DNA of 64,000 nt from an uncultured Sulfitobacter sp. (lineage in GTDB: Bacteria > Pseudomonadota > Alphaproteobacteria > Rhodobacterales > Rhodobacteraceae): NCBI RefSeq assembly GCF_947497275.1, contig NZ_CANMFS010000002.1, positions 186,001 through 250,000 on the forward strand, in the 5' to 3' direction. The notes under the pieces were generated by a model. That model did not search any database. It saw only the letters and a program-made list of their open reading frames with translations, and was not told the DNA's origin. The translations under genes were made by a program, and so were the position numbers. Shown in pieces: positions 53,893 through 61,927 of this stretch; position 1 is the first letter of the stretch; the number at the start of each line of letters is the position of its first letter.

Positions 53893-54765
53893 TCAGATTA
53901 CGCCGATGAAACGCTCTGGCAGCTTGTATTGGGTGGTGTATTCCGGGCGGTTAAATTCATAAAACCCGGTCTCGCCGCGCGGGCGGAAGGACCGCTGCAT
54001 TCGTTTGCGGATGACGCGCAGGTCGAAATCCTCTTCCAACGTCAGATCAGCAAAGGCGTCAAAGACGGCGCGATCCTCGCCGCGCGCCTCGGCGAACCAG
54101 TGCCGCCCGATCGACGCCTCCTTGACCTCCGCACCAACCTCTTCGGTCACGGCGTTGCGCCGGTCCATCGCAGCGGCGTAGTGGTGGAAATCGCAAAATT
54201 TAAGGTGGAAGAGGTACAATTCGGGCGGTGTGTGCAATTTGGGATACTGCGCGAAATGCCCGCCCCGAGACAGCTTGGATGCCGCCGACACGATGCACGG
54301 CTTTGAATAGTGTGGCGCTGGCCGCACGTAGCGGCGCGGCCCAACGATATGATCCGCAATCGCCTCCTGCTCCAGATCGACCCGGTGGATGATCTCAAGC
54401 CCCAAGGGGGTCAGGACGCGCTTTTCGGGCATGTCTTCAAGGTACTGCAGGAGGTTCTTGCCGTATGCGGGGTCCACGATGACCAGTTCGTCCACGTCGC
54501 CTACGATCACATGCTTGTAGTATTTGCGCAGCCCCACCAGCAGCCCGTTGAGCAGGCCCCACCGCTTGACGTCGAAACTCTGATGCGGGTCGCCGGGGAT
54601 GCCGATGATGTTGCAGCCAGCCGCCATCTCGGCCACACCATCGCCGTATCCGTGGTTGATGACATAACAATTCCTGCGCCCCAGCGTCGCGCCGTAATGC
54701 TTTAGCCAGGCGTCGAGAAAAAAAGCGTCGTCGCGCACCATCGTTACTGCGGCTACTGTCTGCAT
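53893..54765 (-). CDS. Glycosyltransferase family 2-like protein
   Basis: The 290-residue protein looks like a glycosyltransferase of the GT-A/family 92-like kind. MVRDDAFFLDAWLKHY (about 9-24) is the usual start of the nucleotide-sugar fold. HVIVGDVDELVIVDP holds a D-x-D-type motif, which here reads DVDE and binds a metal-nucleotide. The ATG at 54765 has AGAGGG upstream; the longer frame to 54903 runs through the divergent gene. It is adjacent to a divergent sulfotransferase-like gene, so both may decorate a surface polysaccharide. Confidence 0.85.
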   Translation of the reverse strand: MQTVAAVTMVRDDAFFLDAWLKHYGATLGRRNCYVINHGYGDGVAEMAAGCNIIGIPGDPHQSFDVKRWGLLNGLLVGLRKYYKHVIVGDVDELVIVDPAYGKNLLQYLEDMPEKRVLTPLGLEIIHRVDLEQEAIADHIVGPRRYVRPAPHYSKPCIVSAASKLSRGGHFAQYPKLHTPPELYLFHLKFCDFHHYAAAMDRRNAVTEEVGAEVKEASIGRHWFAEARGEDRAVFDAFADLTLEEDFDLRVIRKRMQRSFRPRGETGFYEFNRPEYTTQYKLPERFIGVI

Positions 54766-54841
54766 CGCTGCCCTCTTTTCTTTCGGGGGTGAATTGACGA
54801 AACTCCCCGCTTGACGGGTAATAAGCCGCGAGAGGCACGGA

Positions 54842-55636
54842 ATGACAATGGGAGACACAGCGACAAGTGCGGAATTCGCGGCACTGGCGCAGGATATGGC
54901 CACGCAGGGGTGGCATTTTCACCGCGACGGCGACGGTCCGTTCGACCGGTTTCAGGTCATGGGCGAACGCGGATGCGGCACCAATGTAGTGCGCAAGAGC
55001 ATCACGAAAACGCTTCAGATCGCGCGCACCGAATGTCTGGGGTGGAAACACGGCGTGCCGATCATGGTCGGGCTTCCGCCCTCGTTTCTGACCGTCTGCG
55101 TGGTGCGCAACGCGCGCAGTTGGGCCACATCGCTGTTCAAGCGCCCCTGGCATGCGGAGGTATCGCTTCAAAACCTCGATTTCCGTGATTTCCTGCGCAC
55201 GCCGTGGCAGGGGGAGATCGACAACATGAACCATTTCGAGGTCGTGCACCCCGAATTGAAGCCGCTCGGCCAAGAGTTGCAATGGGACCGGCATCCGATC
55301 ACCGGTCGACGTTTTGCCAATATCTTCGAGATGCGCAACGTCAAACACCGCGGATTGCTCAGCTTTCTCGATCGCGGCTGTTCGGTGGCCTATGTGACAT
55401 TGGAGCGGTTCAACGCCGACCCTGTCGCGTTCCTGCACGCATTGGGGGAGGCCTACGGGCTTGCGCACACGCCACGCGGTTACCGCCCCATCACCCGCCG
55501 CATGGGCAACCAGTGGCGCGCGTCTGTTGACAGGGCACCGGCCCCGGACACCTGGGATGCCGCCGATGTCGACTGGATGAATACGCAGATCTCGCCGGAG
55601 CTGGAGCAGGTGTTCGGCCTGCCGTACCCGGCCTGA
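54842..55636 (+). CDS. Sulfotransferase-like P-loop protein
   Basis: The 264-residue protein has VMGERGCGTNVVRKSI near residue 39, resembling the P-loop-like 5'-phosphosulfate-binding loop of sulfotransferases, and TVCVVRNARSWATSLFKRPW (about 85-104), which fits the 3'-phosphate-binding segment with the Arg and Ser. The C-terminal part has no clear match. A second ATG two codons later is possible. It is the divergent partner of the glycosyltransferase. Assignment to the sulfotransferase fold rests on these two motifs. Confidence 0.75.
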   Translation: MTMGDTATSAEFAALAQDMATQGWHFHRDGDGPFDRFQVMGERGCGTNVVRKSITKTLQIARTECLGWKHGVPIMVGLPPSFLTVCVVRNARSWATSLFKRPWHAEVSLQNLDFRDFLRTPWQGEIDNMNHFEVVHPELKPLGQELQWDRHPITGRRFANIFEMRNVKHRGLLSFLDRGCSVAYVTLERFNADPVAFLHALGEAYGLAHTPRGYRPITRRMGNQWRASVDRAPAPDTWDAADVDWMNTQISPELEQVFGLPYPA

Positions 55637-55668
55637 AGAACCTCCCGTAAATCTTTGGGCGCACACGA

Positions 55669-55696
55669 AAAAGGGCCCCCACGAGGGGACCCTTTT
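55669..55696. terminator. Bidirectional terminator, sulfotransferase-like gene and tRNA-Asp
   Basis: AAAAGGG (55669-55675) pairs with CCCTTTT (55690-55696), and CCCC with GGGG inside, with a four-base loop and one mismatch. T runs flank it in both directions, so it serves the sulfotransferase-like gene on the plus strand and the tRNA-Asp on the minus strand. Confidence 0.8.
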
Positions 55697-55707
55697 ACAA
55701 GCAGCGG

Positions 55708-55784
55708 TGGCGCGGTTGACGGGGCTCGAACCCGCGACCCCCGGCGTGACAGGCCGGTACTCTAACCAACTGAGCTACAACCGC
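55708..55784 (-). tRNA. tRNA-Asp (anticodon GTC), copy 1
   Basis: This is a 77-base cloverleaf on the minus strand with acceptor stem GCGGTTG/CAACCGC, anticodon GTC in the CCTGTCACG loop region, a normal T arm (GGTTCGAGCC) and an encoded CCA end. It is nearly identical to the copy at 56365-56441. Confidence 0.97.
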
Positions 55785-55912
55785 CCGCTGCACCTTCGAT
55801 GCGTACGCTCCGAAGTGTTCGTGCGGGATATGCGATGGGGTAGTAGGCGTCAAGAGATTACTTCGCCCGATCGGGCATTTCTTTGCACAGCTTCCGAAGC
55901 CTGCGGAGCCAG

Positions 55913-56227
55913 CTATTTCAGCAAGATCTGCGGTGCGGCTTTGGCTTTGGCGGGAACGCGCGCCGGTACACCCAACCCCCGGCCCGGCCCGTTGTCTTTG
56001 TTCTCCGGTTCGGCCATGAGCATTACAGCGACGGCAAATTGCACACCGGCAAACACGATACCGTTGAGCACCCAAAACACGATGACCGCCAATGTGCCGA
56101 TGTCGGATGTGTTGACCAGGTGCCCCAGATTACCGACATTGTACCACAGGATTGCGCGGGTGAAGGCAGCGGCAAGAATAAAGCCGATAATGCAATTCTT
56201 GATATAGAAACGGATGAGTTGTGGCAT
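55913..56227 (-). CDS. Small membrane protein between two tRNA-Asp genes
   Basis: The 104-residue product has two hydrophobic segments (about 11-30, and 42-72 which may be one or two helices: IGTLAVIVFWVLNGIVF) and a basic, Ala/Pro-rich tail. A strong GGAGG site precedes the ATG at 56227. I recognise no function; proteins like it appear to be conserved near tRNA-Asp in related bacteria, which I state from memory and cannot check here. It is on the same strand as the tRNAs on both sides. Confidence 0.75.
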   Translation of the reverse strand: MPQLIRFYIKNCIIGFILAAAFTRAILWYNVGNLGHLVNTSDIGTLAVIVFWVLNGIVFAGVQFAVAVMLMAEPENKDNGPGRGLGVPARVPAKAKAAPQILLK

Positions 56228-56364
56228 GATGTGCCTCCTGCTGGTCCGTCCAGGATAAACCGCGAACGGACGCGTTCAAGATCTATCAAAACCCGCGCCC
56301 AAACCGGCGATAAGCTGCCATAGAGTGTAGCCTTGGAAACGCCATTGACGAGTATGCAAAACAG

Positions 56365-56441
56365 TGGCGCGGTTGACGGGGCTCGAACCCGCGACCCCCG
56401 GCGTGACAGGCCGGTACTCTAACCAGCTGAGCTACAACCGC
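56365..56441 (-). tRNA. tRNA-Asp (anticodon GTC), copy 2
   Basis: This 77-base tRNA on the minus strand has the same stems, anticodon GTC and CCA end as copy 1, and differs by one base in the D-arm region (CAGC instead of CAAC on the plus strand). It lies 30 bases downstream of the tRNA-Val, so the two may be co-transcribed. Confidence 0.97.
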
Positions 56442-56471
56442 GCAGTGCTTGCCCTTCCCGGAAGGAAGGAA

Positions 56472-56547
<76 letters not shown>

Positions 56548-56588
56548 GTGATCGGGGGTTTAGCCAAAGGCTTGGCGCATGGCAAGTG

Positions 56589-57161
56589 TCAATCGAGACG
56601 ATTTTGCACCCTGTTTTCGATGTGAAAGACGATACCTTGCCCGCACGGCATGTGCGCCAGATCGCACACCTCCCCGCCCGTCGCGATCACGCGCAGCATC
56701 CGCGAGGTGATCGAATGGGTGACGATCACACACGGCTCGCGCAAATCCTCCAAAAACGCCTTGCAGCGGGCGTGCAGACGGTCAAAACCCTCTCCTCCGG
56801 GTGCGTCTTCGTACAACTGCAGCGCCTGTGGAGCAATCCCGCAATAGCGGCCTTCCGGATCAAGATCGCGTCGCAAACGCCCCGCCCAGTCGCCGATGCC
56901 GATCTCGCGCAGCCGTGCATCCGTGCGCAGCGGGCCGGGATGCCCCGCAAGGGCGATCCTTGCGGTCTTCACAGCGCGACCCTGCGGGCTGCAGAAGGTT
57001 GAGAAGGCGTCCAGACCGATGCCGCGCAGCGTCCGGGCGACCGCTTCGGCCTGTCTCAGACCCCTTGGCGTCAATGGCGCGTCCAGCGCCCCCTGCAACC
57101 GTCCCTCGACATTCCATTCCGTCTCTGCGTGGCGCAAAACATACAGGGGCGGAATTTCCAT
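56589..57161 (-). CDS. Histidine phosphatase family protein
   Basis: This is a 190-residue phosphoglycerate mutase-like phosphatase. The phosphohistidine is His11 in the motif LRHAETEWN (about 9-17), the second catalytic His lies in VIVTHSITSRMLR, and the Arg in RGLRQAEAVA is the usual third residue. The start at 57161 has GAGG upstream. The small-molecule or protein substrate is not known. It lies directly upstream of the tRNA-Val gene on the same strand. Confidence 0.92.
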   Translation of the reverse strand: MEIPPLYVLRHAETEWNVEGRLQGALDAPLTPRGLRQAEAVARTLRGIGLDAFSTFCSPQGRAVKTARIALAGHPGPLRTDARLREIGIGDWAGRLRRDLDPEGRYCGIAPQALQLYEDAPGGEGFDRLHARCKAFLEDLREPCVIVTHSITSRMLRVIATGGEVCDLAHMPCGQGIVFHIENRVQNRLD

Positions 57162-57455
57162 GTCAGATGGCCTCGTCTTCAGGTTCTGGCGGGCCCGCCG
57201 GTGCCGTCCCCGTTGTCAAATCCCGGGTTAGCAACAGCAGGCCGGTGCCGTATACCCCGCTCTCTACCGGTCTTGCGGTACTCACGCAAATACGCCCTTC
57301 GGCTCAGGGTGACGCGCGACCCTGAGAATACGCAGGCGTGCGGCGCAAAGCTATGCGAGACTTGCAGATCACATATGCGCCGGAAGATGTGGTAAGCGCG
57401 AAACAGCCCCCATATATCCCGGTCATAACGACAACTCACCTGAAGGATCACCACT

Positions 57456-57551
57456 ATGGCACAGGTTGTAAAAAACGTCCTTGGTATCGCCACGCTGGTT
57501 TCGGCAACGGCCTTCTTCATCGGCCTGCATTCCTGGATGTACGTCCAGTAA
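57456..57551 (+). CDS. 31-residue membrane microprotein
   Basis: The ATG at 57456 is preceded by TGAAGGA at eight bases and opens a 31-codon frame ending in TAA. The product has a charged Lys near the start and one hydrophobic helix (about 8-25, GIATLVSATAFFIGLHSW), then a short tail. It is followed after about 40 bases by a strong terminator. The combination of ribosome site, single helix and terminator argues that it is a real gene, too short for most gene finders. No function is known. Confidence 0.7.
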   Translation: MAQVVKNVLGIATLVSATAFFIGLHSWMYVQ

Positions 57552-57590
57552 GCACGCCTCCGCACCGTTCGTGTCCGGTATTTAAGTAGA

Positions 57591-57616
57591 AAGGCGCCCT
57601 GAAAGGGCGCCTTTTT
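57591..57616. terminator. Terminator after the microprotein gene, shared with TRAP dctM
   Basis: AAGGCGCCC (57591-57599) pairs perfectly with GGGCGCCTT (57605-57613) around a five-base loop and is followed by Ts on the plus strand. On the minus strand it lies just after the dctM stop, so it can serve both genes. Confidence 0.85.
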
Positions 57617-57634
57617 CGTTATCTGACGAACGGA

Positions 57635-58927
57635 TCACTTGCCCAGAAGCAATTCAGGAAGCCAAAGCGCCAGCTCGGGCACGAAAGTCGTCAGCATCAG
57701 TGTCGGCAACCATGCGAAGATGATGAACACCAGCGTGGGCCACAGCATCCGTGACACAGGAACCTCGCAAATCTGGGCCCCCAGATACAATAGCGGCGCG
57801 GTTGGCGGCGTAATGTTTGCCATCCCGAGGTTCACGCCGATCACGGCGGCAAAGTGGATCGGGTCCATGCCGGTGCTTTGCGCGATGGGCAGAAGGATCG
57901 GCGTCGCCAACAGCAGGCCAGAAATATCGTCCATCAGCATCCCGATCAGGATCATCACCACATTGATCATCAACAATATGACGATCGGGTTTTCTGACAC
58001 CGAGTAGACCATGTTCTTGGCCAACTGCGGTGCGCCCTGCGCGATCAGATTGTCGGATACGATCAGCACCATGAAGATCATCACCATCACCACACCGATG
58101 GTCACGCCCGACCCTGCAATGGTCTGCGCCAGTGTCTTCCAGGTCAAACCCCGGTAAAAATAGATCGCGATCGGAATGGCGTAGACCACCGCAATTCCCG
58201 CCGCCTCGGTCGGGGTCATGATCCCGCCGTAGATGCCGCCAAGGATGATCAGCGGCATCATCAGCGCCGGACCTGCCAGCCGCCCCTGATTGGCGAAGGC
58301 GGGAAAGAACGGTGAAGGCCGATCCTTGAGTGTGATGTTGTCTACCTTGCGCAACTGGAACTGGTTGGTGATGATCAGCAGCGTGATCAGGATGATCGCC
58401 GGAATGACCGTCGACAAGAAGCATTTCAGCACGTTTTGCTGGGCCACCCACCCGTAAAGGATGTGAGATGCGCTTGGCGGGATCAAAAGGCCCAGCGGGC
58501 TGGCCGACACGATGAGTGCTGCGGACAGCCCTGTCGGATAATTCGCGCGCCTGAGGTGGGGCATCATGATGCCGCCGATGCAGGTCAATGTCGCATTGGC
58601 GCTGCCGGAAATGGAGCCGAAGATGCCGCAGGCCAGAACACCGGCAGCACTCAGCCCGCCCTTGATGTGTCCGATGAACATCTCGGCAAGGGCGACGAGC
58701 GGGGCCGCGATCTTGCCCTTTTCCATGATCCCGCCGGCGATCATGAAGAGCGGAACCGCAAGCAGCACAAGAGACCGGATGCCCGTTGATCCCGTGGGCA
58801 AATACCCCGAGATCGACTGATCCCCGACAAGCGCGATGAAGAGAAGGACAGAGCCGAATGCGACATAGACGCTGACACCGAGCAGCAGCATCGCGCATAC
58901 GATCAAGAGACTTCCAGTGATGATCAT
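57635..58927 (-). CDS. TRAP transporter large permease (DctM)
   Basis: This is the large transport subunit of the third TRAP system, 430 residues with about twelve hydrophobic segments. It has the family patterns SGSANATLTCIGGIMMPHL, ASPLGLLIPPSASHILYG and LGMANITPPTAPLLYLG. The ATG at 58927 overlaps the dctQ stop (ATGA), which is the natural start; the longer frame to 59053 lies inside dctQ. It is the last gene of the unit that begins with the aminotransferase at 63277. Confidence 0.94.
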   Translation of the reverse strand: MIITGSLLIVCAMLLLGVSVYVAFGSVLLFIALVGDQSISGYLPTGSTGIRSLVLLAVPLFMIAGGIMEKGKIAAPLVALAEMFIGHIKGGLSAAGVLACGIFGSISGSANATLTCIGGIMMPHLRRANYPTGLSAALIVSASPLGLLIPPSASHILYGWVAQQNVLKCFLSTVIPAIILITLLIITNQFQLRKVDNITLKDRPSPFFPAFANQGRLAGPALMMPLIILGGIYGGIMTPTEAAGIAVVYAIPIAIYFYRGLTWKTLAQTIAGSGVTIGVVMVMIFMVLIVSDNLIAQGAPQLAKNMVYSVSENPIVILLMINVVMILIGMLMDDISGLLLATPILLPIAQSTGMDPIHFAAVIGVNLGMANITPPTAPLLYLGAQICEVPVSRMLWPTLVFIIFAWLPTLMLTTFVPELALWLPELLLGK

Positions 58928-59538
58928 CGTAGAGTTTCCTTCGCGGTGTCGGACTTGAGCGGCAAGCCGAGCCCCTTGCGGATATGAACATAGAGATAGG
59001 CGCCGATGAACATGGCCATGAAGGAAAAGGCGACCATGATCGCGATGCGCCATGACACGAACGGTATCCGCAAGACGGTTGTCGCGCGCAGACGCGGGAA
59101 AGAGAAGTCGTCGAGCAGTGAAATGTAGCAGGCGTAGACCATGAAGAGCGTTATGAACAATTCAATCGACAGGACGACAAACCCCCGCCACCACGTCAAC
59201 CTGGGGTTCTCGATCACCATGCCGAGGATGTCCGCGTTGATGTGCAATTGACGCTCGGACGCCAAGACGGCGCCCGCGAAAAAGCCCACGATGCTGATCG
59301 CCAGAAGCCATTCCTCGTAGGCGAACAGATCGCCGCCGAATCCGTACCTGATGACCACCACCGCGCCGAAGGTGAACGCCATCAGAAAGCCGGAAAACAT
59401 CACGATGCCTTTCATCGCGATCAAGATCCAGTCCATCGGCTTGCCGATAAATCCGGGCAGCTCTTTCGTAATTTCTATCGGGTGTCCGTCAATTTCGCCG
59501 CCGATGCCGACCGGCAGCTCGTCGATTACCTTAGACAT
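58924..59538 (-). CDS. TRAP transporter small permease (DctQ), long form
   Basis: This small TRAP membrane subunit of about 204 residues is longer than usual because of a roughly 35-residue polar N-terminal stretch before the first helix. Four hydrophobic segments follow. The EEWLLAISIVGFFAGAVLASERQLHINADI stretch, seen here in two parts, corresponds to the DctQ core. The start at 59538 has GAGAGGGG upstream; the frame to 59571 is an alternative. Its end overlaps dctM by four bases. Confidence 0.9.
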   Translation of the reverse strand: MSKVIDELPVGIGGEIDGHPIEITKELPGFIGKPMDWILIAMKGIVMFSGFLMAFTFGAVVVIRYGFGGDLFAYEEWLLAISIVGFFAGAVLASERQLHINADILGMVIENPRLTWWRGFVVLSIELFITLFMVYACYISLLDDFSFPRLRATTVLRIPFVSWRIAIMVAFSFMAMFIGAYLYVHIRKGLGLPLKSDTAKETLR

Positions 59539-59576
59539 GCCGCGCGCCCCTCTCGTTTTCGTTGCAGTCACAAGAA

Positions 59577-59602
59577 AAAGGCCGGTGAGTTCACCGGCCT
59601 TT
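59577..59602 (-). terminator. Partial terminator between dctP and dctQ
   Basis: A 12-base-pair stem (AAAGGCCGGTGA 59577-59588 with its complement 59591-59602) is followed on the minus strand by a T run (59579-59575). It lies after the binding-protein gene and before dctQ on the same transcript. It would lower expression of the membrane subunits relative to the binding protein. Confidence 0.75.
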
Positions 59603-59617
59603 CCAACATTCGGGCGA

Positions 59618-60622
59618 TCAGTTCATCGCGCCTTTCAGCCGGTCGATGATGTCCTGCCCGACGCTGTCCGCCATCATCGGCCAGATCTCATCGCGCACCC
59701 TCGTCGCCATTGCGGTCTGATCCTCATCGTTCAGGCTCAGGATGGTGTAGCCACTGTCGAGCAGCTTCTGCGCGAAGAGGTCGTCGTTCTCGCGATTGTA
59801 GGCAAAGAAGTCGTCGGACGCCTTGGTCATCGCCGTTTGCAGGACTTCGACCTGCTCTTCGGTCAGCTTGTCGAGCGAGCGCTGGGACGCGTAGAAGCTG
59901 GTCAGCTCCGAAATGGCGTTATACTCGACAAAATGCGTGCCGACATCGGATTGGGCGAAGATCGTGTATGTCGCTGTCTTGGTACAGCAGATGGCACCGT
60001 CGACGATCCCCGACTGGATCGCCGGGAAGATGTCACCCCAAGCCATCGTCGTGGCCTTGAAACCGATCATTTCCATCATGGACTTCACGATCGTGGACGA
60101 CCAGACGCGGATGTTCATGCCCTTGTCGTCGAAGGTGTTCCAGTTGGTCGGCTCTTTCGTGGCGACGACGCCCACGAATCCTTCGGGGTTCTGGGCCATG
60201 ACGCGCACGCCGTACTCGTCGGTGATTTCCTGAAGGATCTGGTTATACTCGGAATCCATGTCTCGCATGATGGTGTTCATGTCGTCCCAGCCGCTTACCA
60301 GAAATGGCATGGACAGAAATTCGAGGCGCGGATCGGTGTCGGCGTAGATGAAGGCCGCCGCAAGATCGATGTTGCCGCGTGCGACATCCTCGAACAGAGC
60401 TTCGCCGGAGCCGAGCTGGTTTGCTGGGAACAGTTCGATCTTCAGTCCGACATCGGCGGCTGCGACGTCCGCTGCGACCTGCTCCATCGTTTTCGTCCCC
60501 TGGTGGTCGATTGGAAAGACCCCCGCAAAGCGAAGCGTGGTTTCCTGCGCGTAAACGGCCGTCGACATCAGCGCACCGATCGCACCGGCTGTCAAAATCC
60601 TGGTAATCGTGTTGAAACTCAT
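59618..60622 (-). CDS. TRAP transporter substrate-binding protein (DctP)
   Basis: This periplasmic receptor has 334 residues and a signal peptide (about 1-25, AVYA). The core DDKGMNIRVWSSTIVKSMMEMIG (split around the Arg, about 166-188) and MAWGDIFPAIQSGIVDG are the DctP pattern; the Arg in NIRVW is the usual carboxylate clamp. Two adjacent cysteines (GAICCTK) are unusual for the family. It lies downstream of the deacetylase-like gene after a gap of 245 bases that may carry its own promoter. The ligand may be an N-acylated or amino-substituted acid that the neighbouring enzymes process; this is inference. Confidence 0.93.
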   Translation of the reverse strand: MSFNTITRILTAGAIGALMSTAVYAQETTLRFAGVFPIDHQGTKTMEQVAADVAAADVGLKIELFPANQLGSGEALFEDVARGNIDLAAAFIYADTDPRLEFLSMPFLVSGWDDMNTIMRDMDSEYNQILQEITDEYGVRVMAQNPEGFVGVVATKEPTNWNTFDDKGMNIRVWSSTIVKSMMEMIGFKATTMAWGDIFPAIQSGIVDGAICCTKTATYTIFAQSDVGTHFVEYNAISELTSFYASQRSLDKLTEEQVEVLQTAMTKASDDFFAYNRENDDLFAQKLLDSGYTILSLNDEDQTAMATRVRDEIWPMMADSVGQDIIDRLKGAMN

Positions 60623-60775
60623 TGAGTCTTCTCCCTGTTATTTTTTTCACGGCTCTCAGCATCGTGCAGTTCCCCGAGAACGCCATGGCGTTTAATGACG
60701 CTAGGGAAATAATCAGTTTTTAGCAATTTGTTTTGCTCTCTTTGCTTGTATTTAGGGCATTTGACCATATTTTAG

Positions 60776-60787
60776 CTGGTTAACCAG
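60776..60787. promoter_or_regulatory. Candidate operator palindrome upstream of dctP
   Basis: CTGGTTAACCAG is a perfect 12-base palindrome about 155 bases before the dctP start, in an AT-rich stretch between the deacetylase-like gene and dctP. TGGT/ACCA half-sites of this sort are used by GntR-type regulators, but spacing and regulator are unknown. Confidence 0.4.
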
Positions 60788-60867
60788 TATAGTTGCCTGA
60801 GAACAGGAATGACCGCGGATCAGAACGGCGGAAACGCGGCTTTGGTCCTTGGTTGGCCGATCGGCTT

Positions 60868-61899
60868 TTATACGGCGGTTTCCTCAAACCCACCGAGGAA
60901 CGATTGCAGATTGTCTCCAAGTTCTGCGCACAGGTATCCTCCTTCCTGAACGATGACTGTCGGCAGGCCCAATTCTGCGAGCAGACCGCCCATACGTGCG
61001 AACCCGGATGTCGACACCGAAAGCCCGCCGAAGGGATCACCTTCGAACGCATCAAGACCGAGAGCGATCACGACAGCGCCCGGCGCAAAGGAACGGACGT
61101 GGGTCAATCCCTCTTCCAGCCCTTTCATGAAGCCATCATCGGAGGTGCCACGGGGCAGCGGCACGTTAAGATTGTATCCCAGGCCCGCTCCTTCACCGGT
61201 TTCATGCGCGTGTCCCCAGAAGAATGGGTAGAACCGGGCAGGATCCGCGTGGACGGAAAGTGTGAAAACATCGTCGCGTGCGTAGAATATGCCTTGCGTC
61301 CCATTTCCGTGATGCAGATCGACATCAATGATCGCCACCCTTTCATGAGATTGGCGCAGTCTCTGTGCCGCTATAGCGGAGTTGTTGAGATAGCAAAATC
61401 CACCCGCCAGATCGGTAAAGCAATGGTGTCCCGGCGGACGACACAGCGCATAGGCAACCTTGTCTCCCGCCGCCACGGCCTGCGCGGCCGAAACCGCGCA
61501 ATTGGCGGACCAGCGCGCGGCCTCCCAGGTATGCTCCCCGATGGGACAGGACATGTCTGTGATGTGAAAACCGGCCTGCCCCACGGCGGACAACGGATAG
61601 CTCGTCGTGCGCCGGTCGGGATGGACGTTGGGGAAAATTTCTGCCGCGGCGTCGGGGATACGCTGCCACCGCGCATAGACGGTTGACAGGAATTTGACGT
61701 AGGCGGGCGTGTGCACGGCGGCGATGGGGCCGAGCCCGTGATCGTCGGGCGCATGAAGATCGTGCCCCCCCGCCGCAGCGCCCCGCAACAGAAGCTCCAT
61801 CCGCTCAGGCTTTTCCGGGTTGGGTTGCATGACCCCGTTGACCAGAAACCCGGTGGGGTAGTGTTGGCTTTGCCGCTGCTGATCCGCGAATACTTTCAT
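60868..61899 (-). CDS. Histone deacetylase-like amidohydrolase (acetylpolyamine type)
   Basis: This zinc hydrolase of 343 residues has the arginase/deacetylase fold. The twin His is in RPPGHHCFTDLAGGFCYLNN, the zinc ligands are in IIDVDLHHGNGTQGIFY (Asp, His), and the third ligand Asp is in LGLDAFEGDPFGG; the usual C-terminal Gly-Gly-Tyr is VQEGGYLC. Length and motifs fit bacterial acetylpolyamine amidohydrolases. It lies 28 bases after the aminotransferase gene, so the pair probably removes an acetyl group and then the amino group of a small molecule, not of histones. Confidence 0.92.
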   Translation of the reverse strand: MKVFADQQRQSQHYPTGFLVNGVMQPNPEKPERMELLLRGAAAGGHDLHAPDDHGLGPIAAVHTPAYVKFLSTVYARWQRIPDAAAEIFPNVHPDRRTTSYPLSAVGQAGFHITDMSCPIGEHTWEAARWSANCAVSAAQAVAAGDKVAYALCRPPGHHCFTDLAGGFCYLNNSAIAAQRLRQSHERVAIIDVDLHHGNGTQGIFYARDDVFTLSVHADPARFYPFFWGHAHETGEGAGLGYNLNVPLPRGTSDDGFMKGLEEGLTHVRSFAPGAVVIALGLDAFEGDPFGGLSVSTSGFARMGGLLAELGLPTVIVQEGGYLCAELGDNLQSFLGGFEETAV

Positions 61900-61927
61900 G
61901 ATTTAGAACCCTCCCTCTACCGCACCT

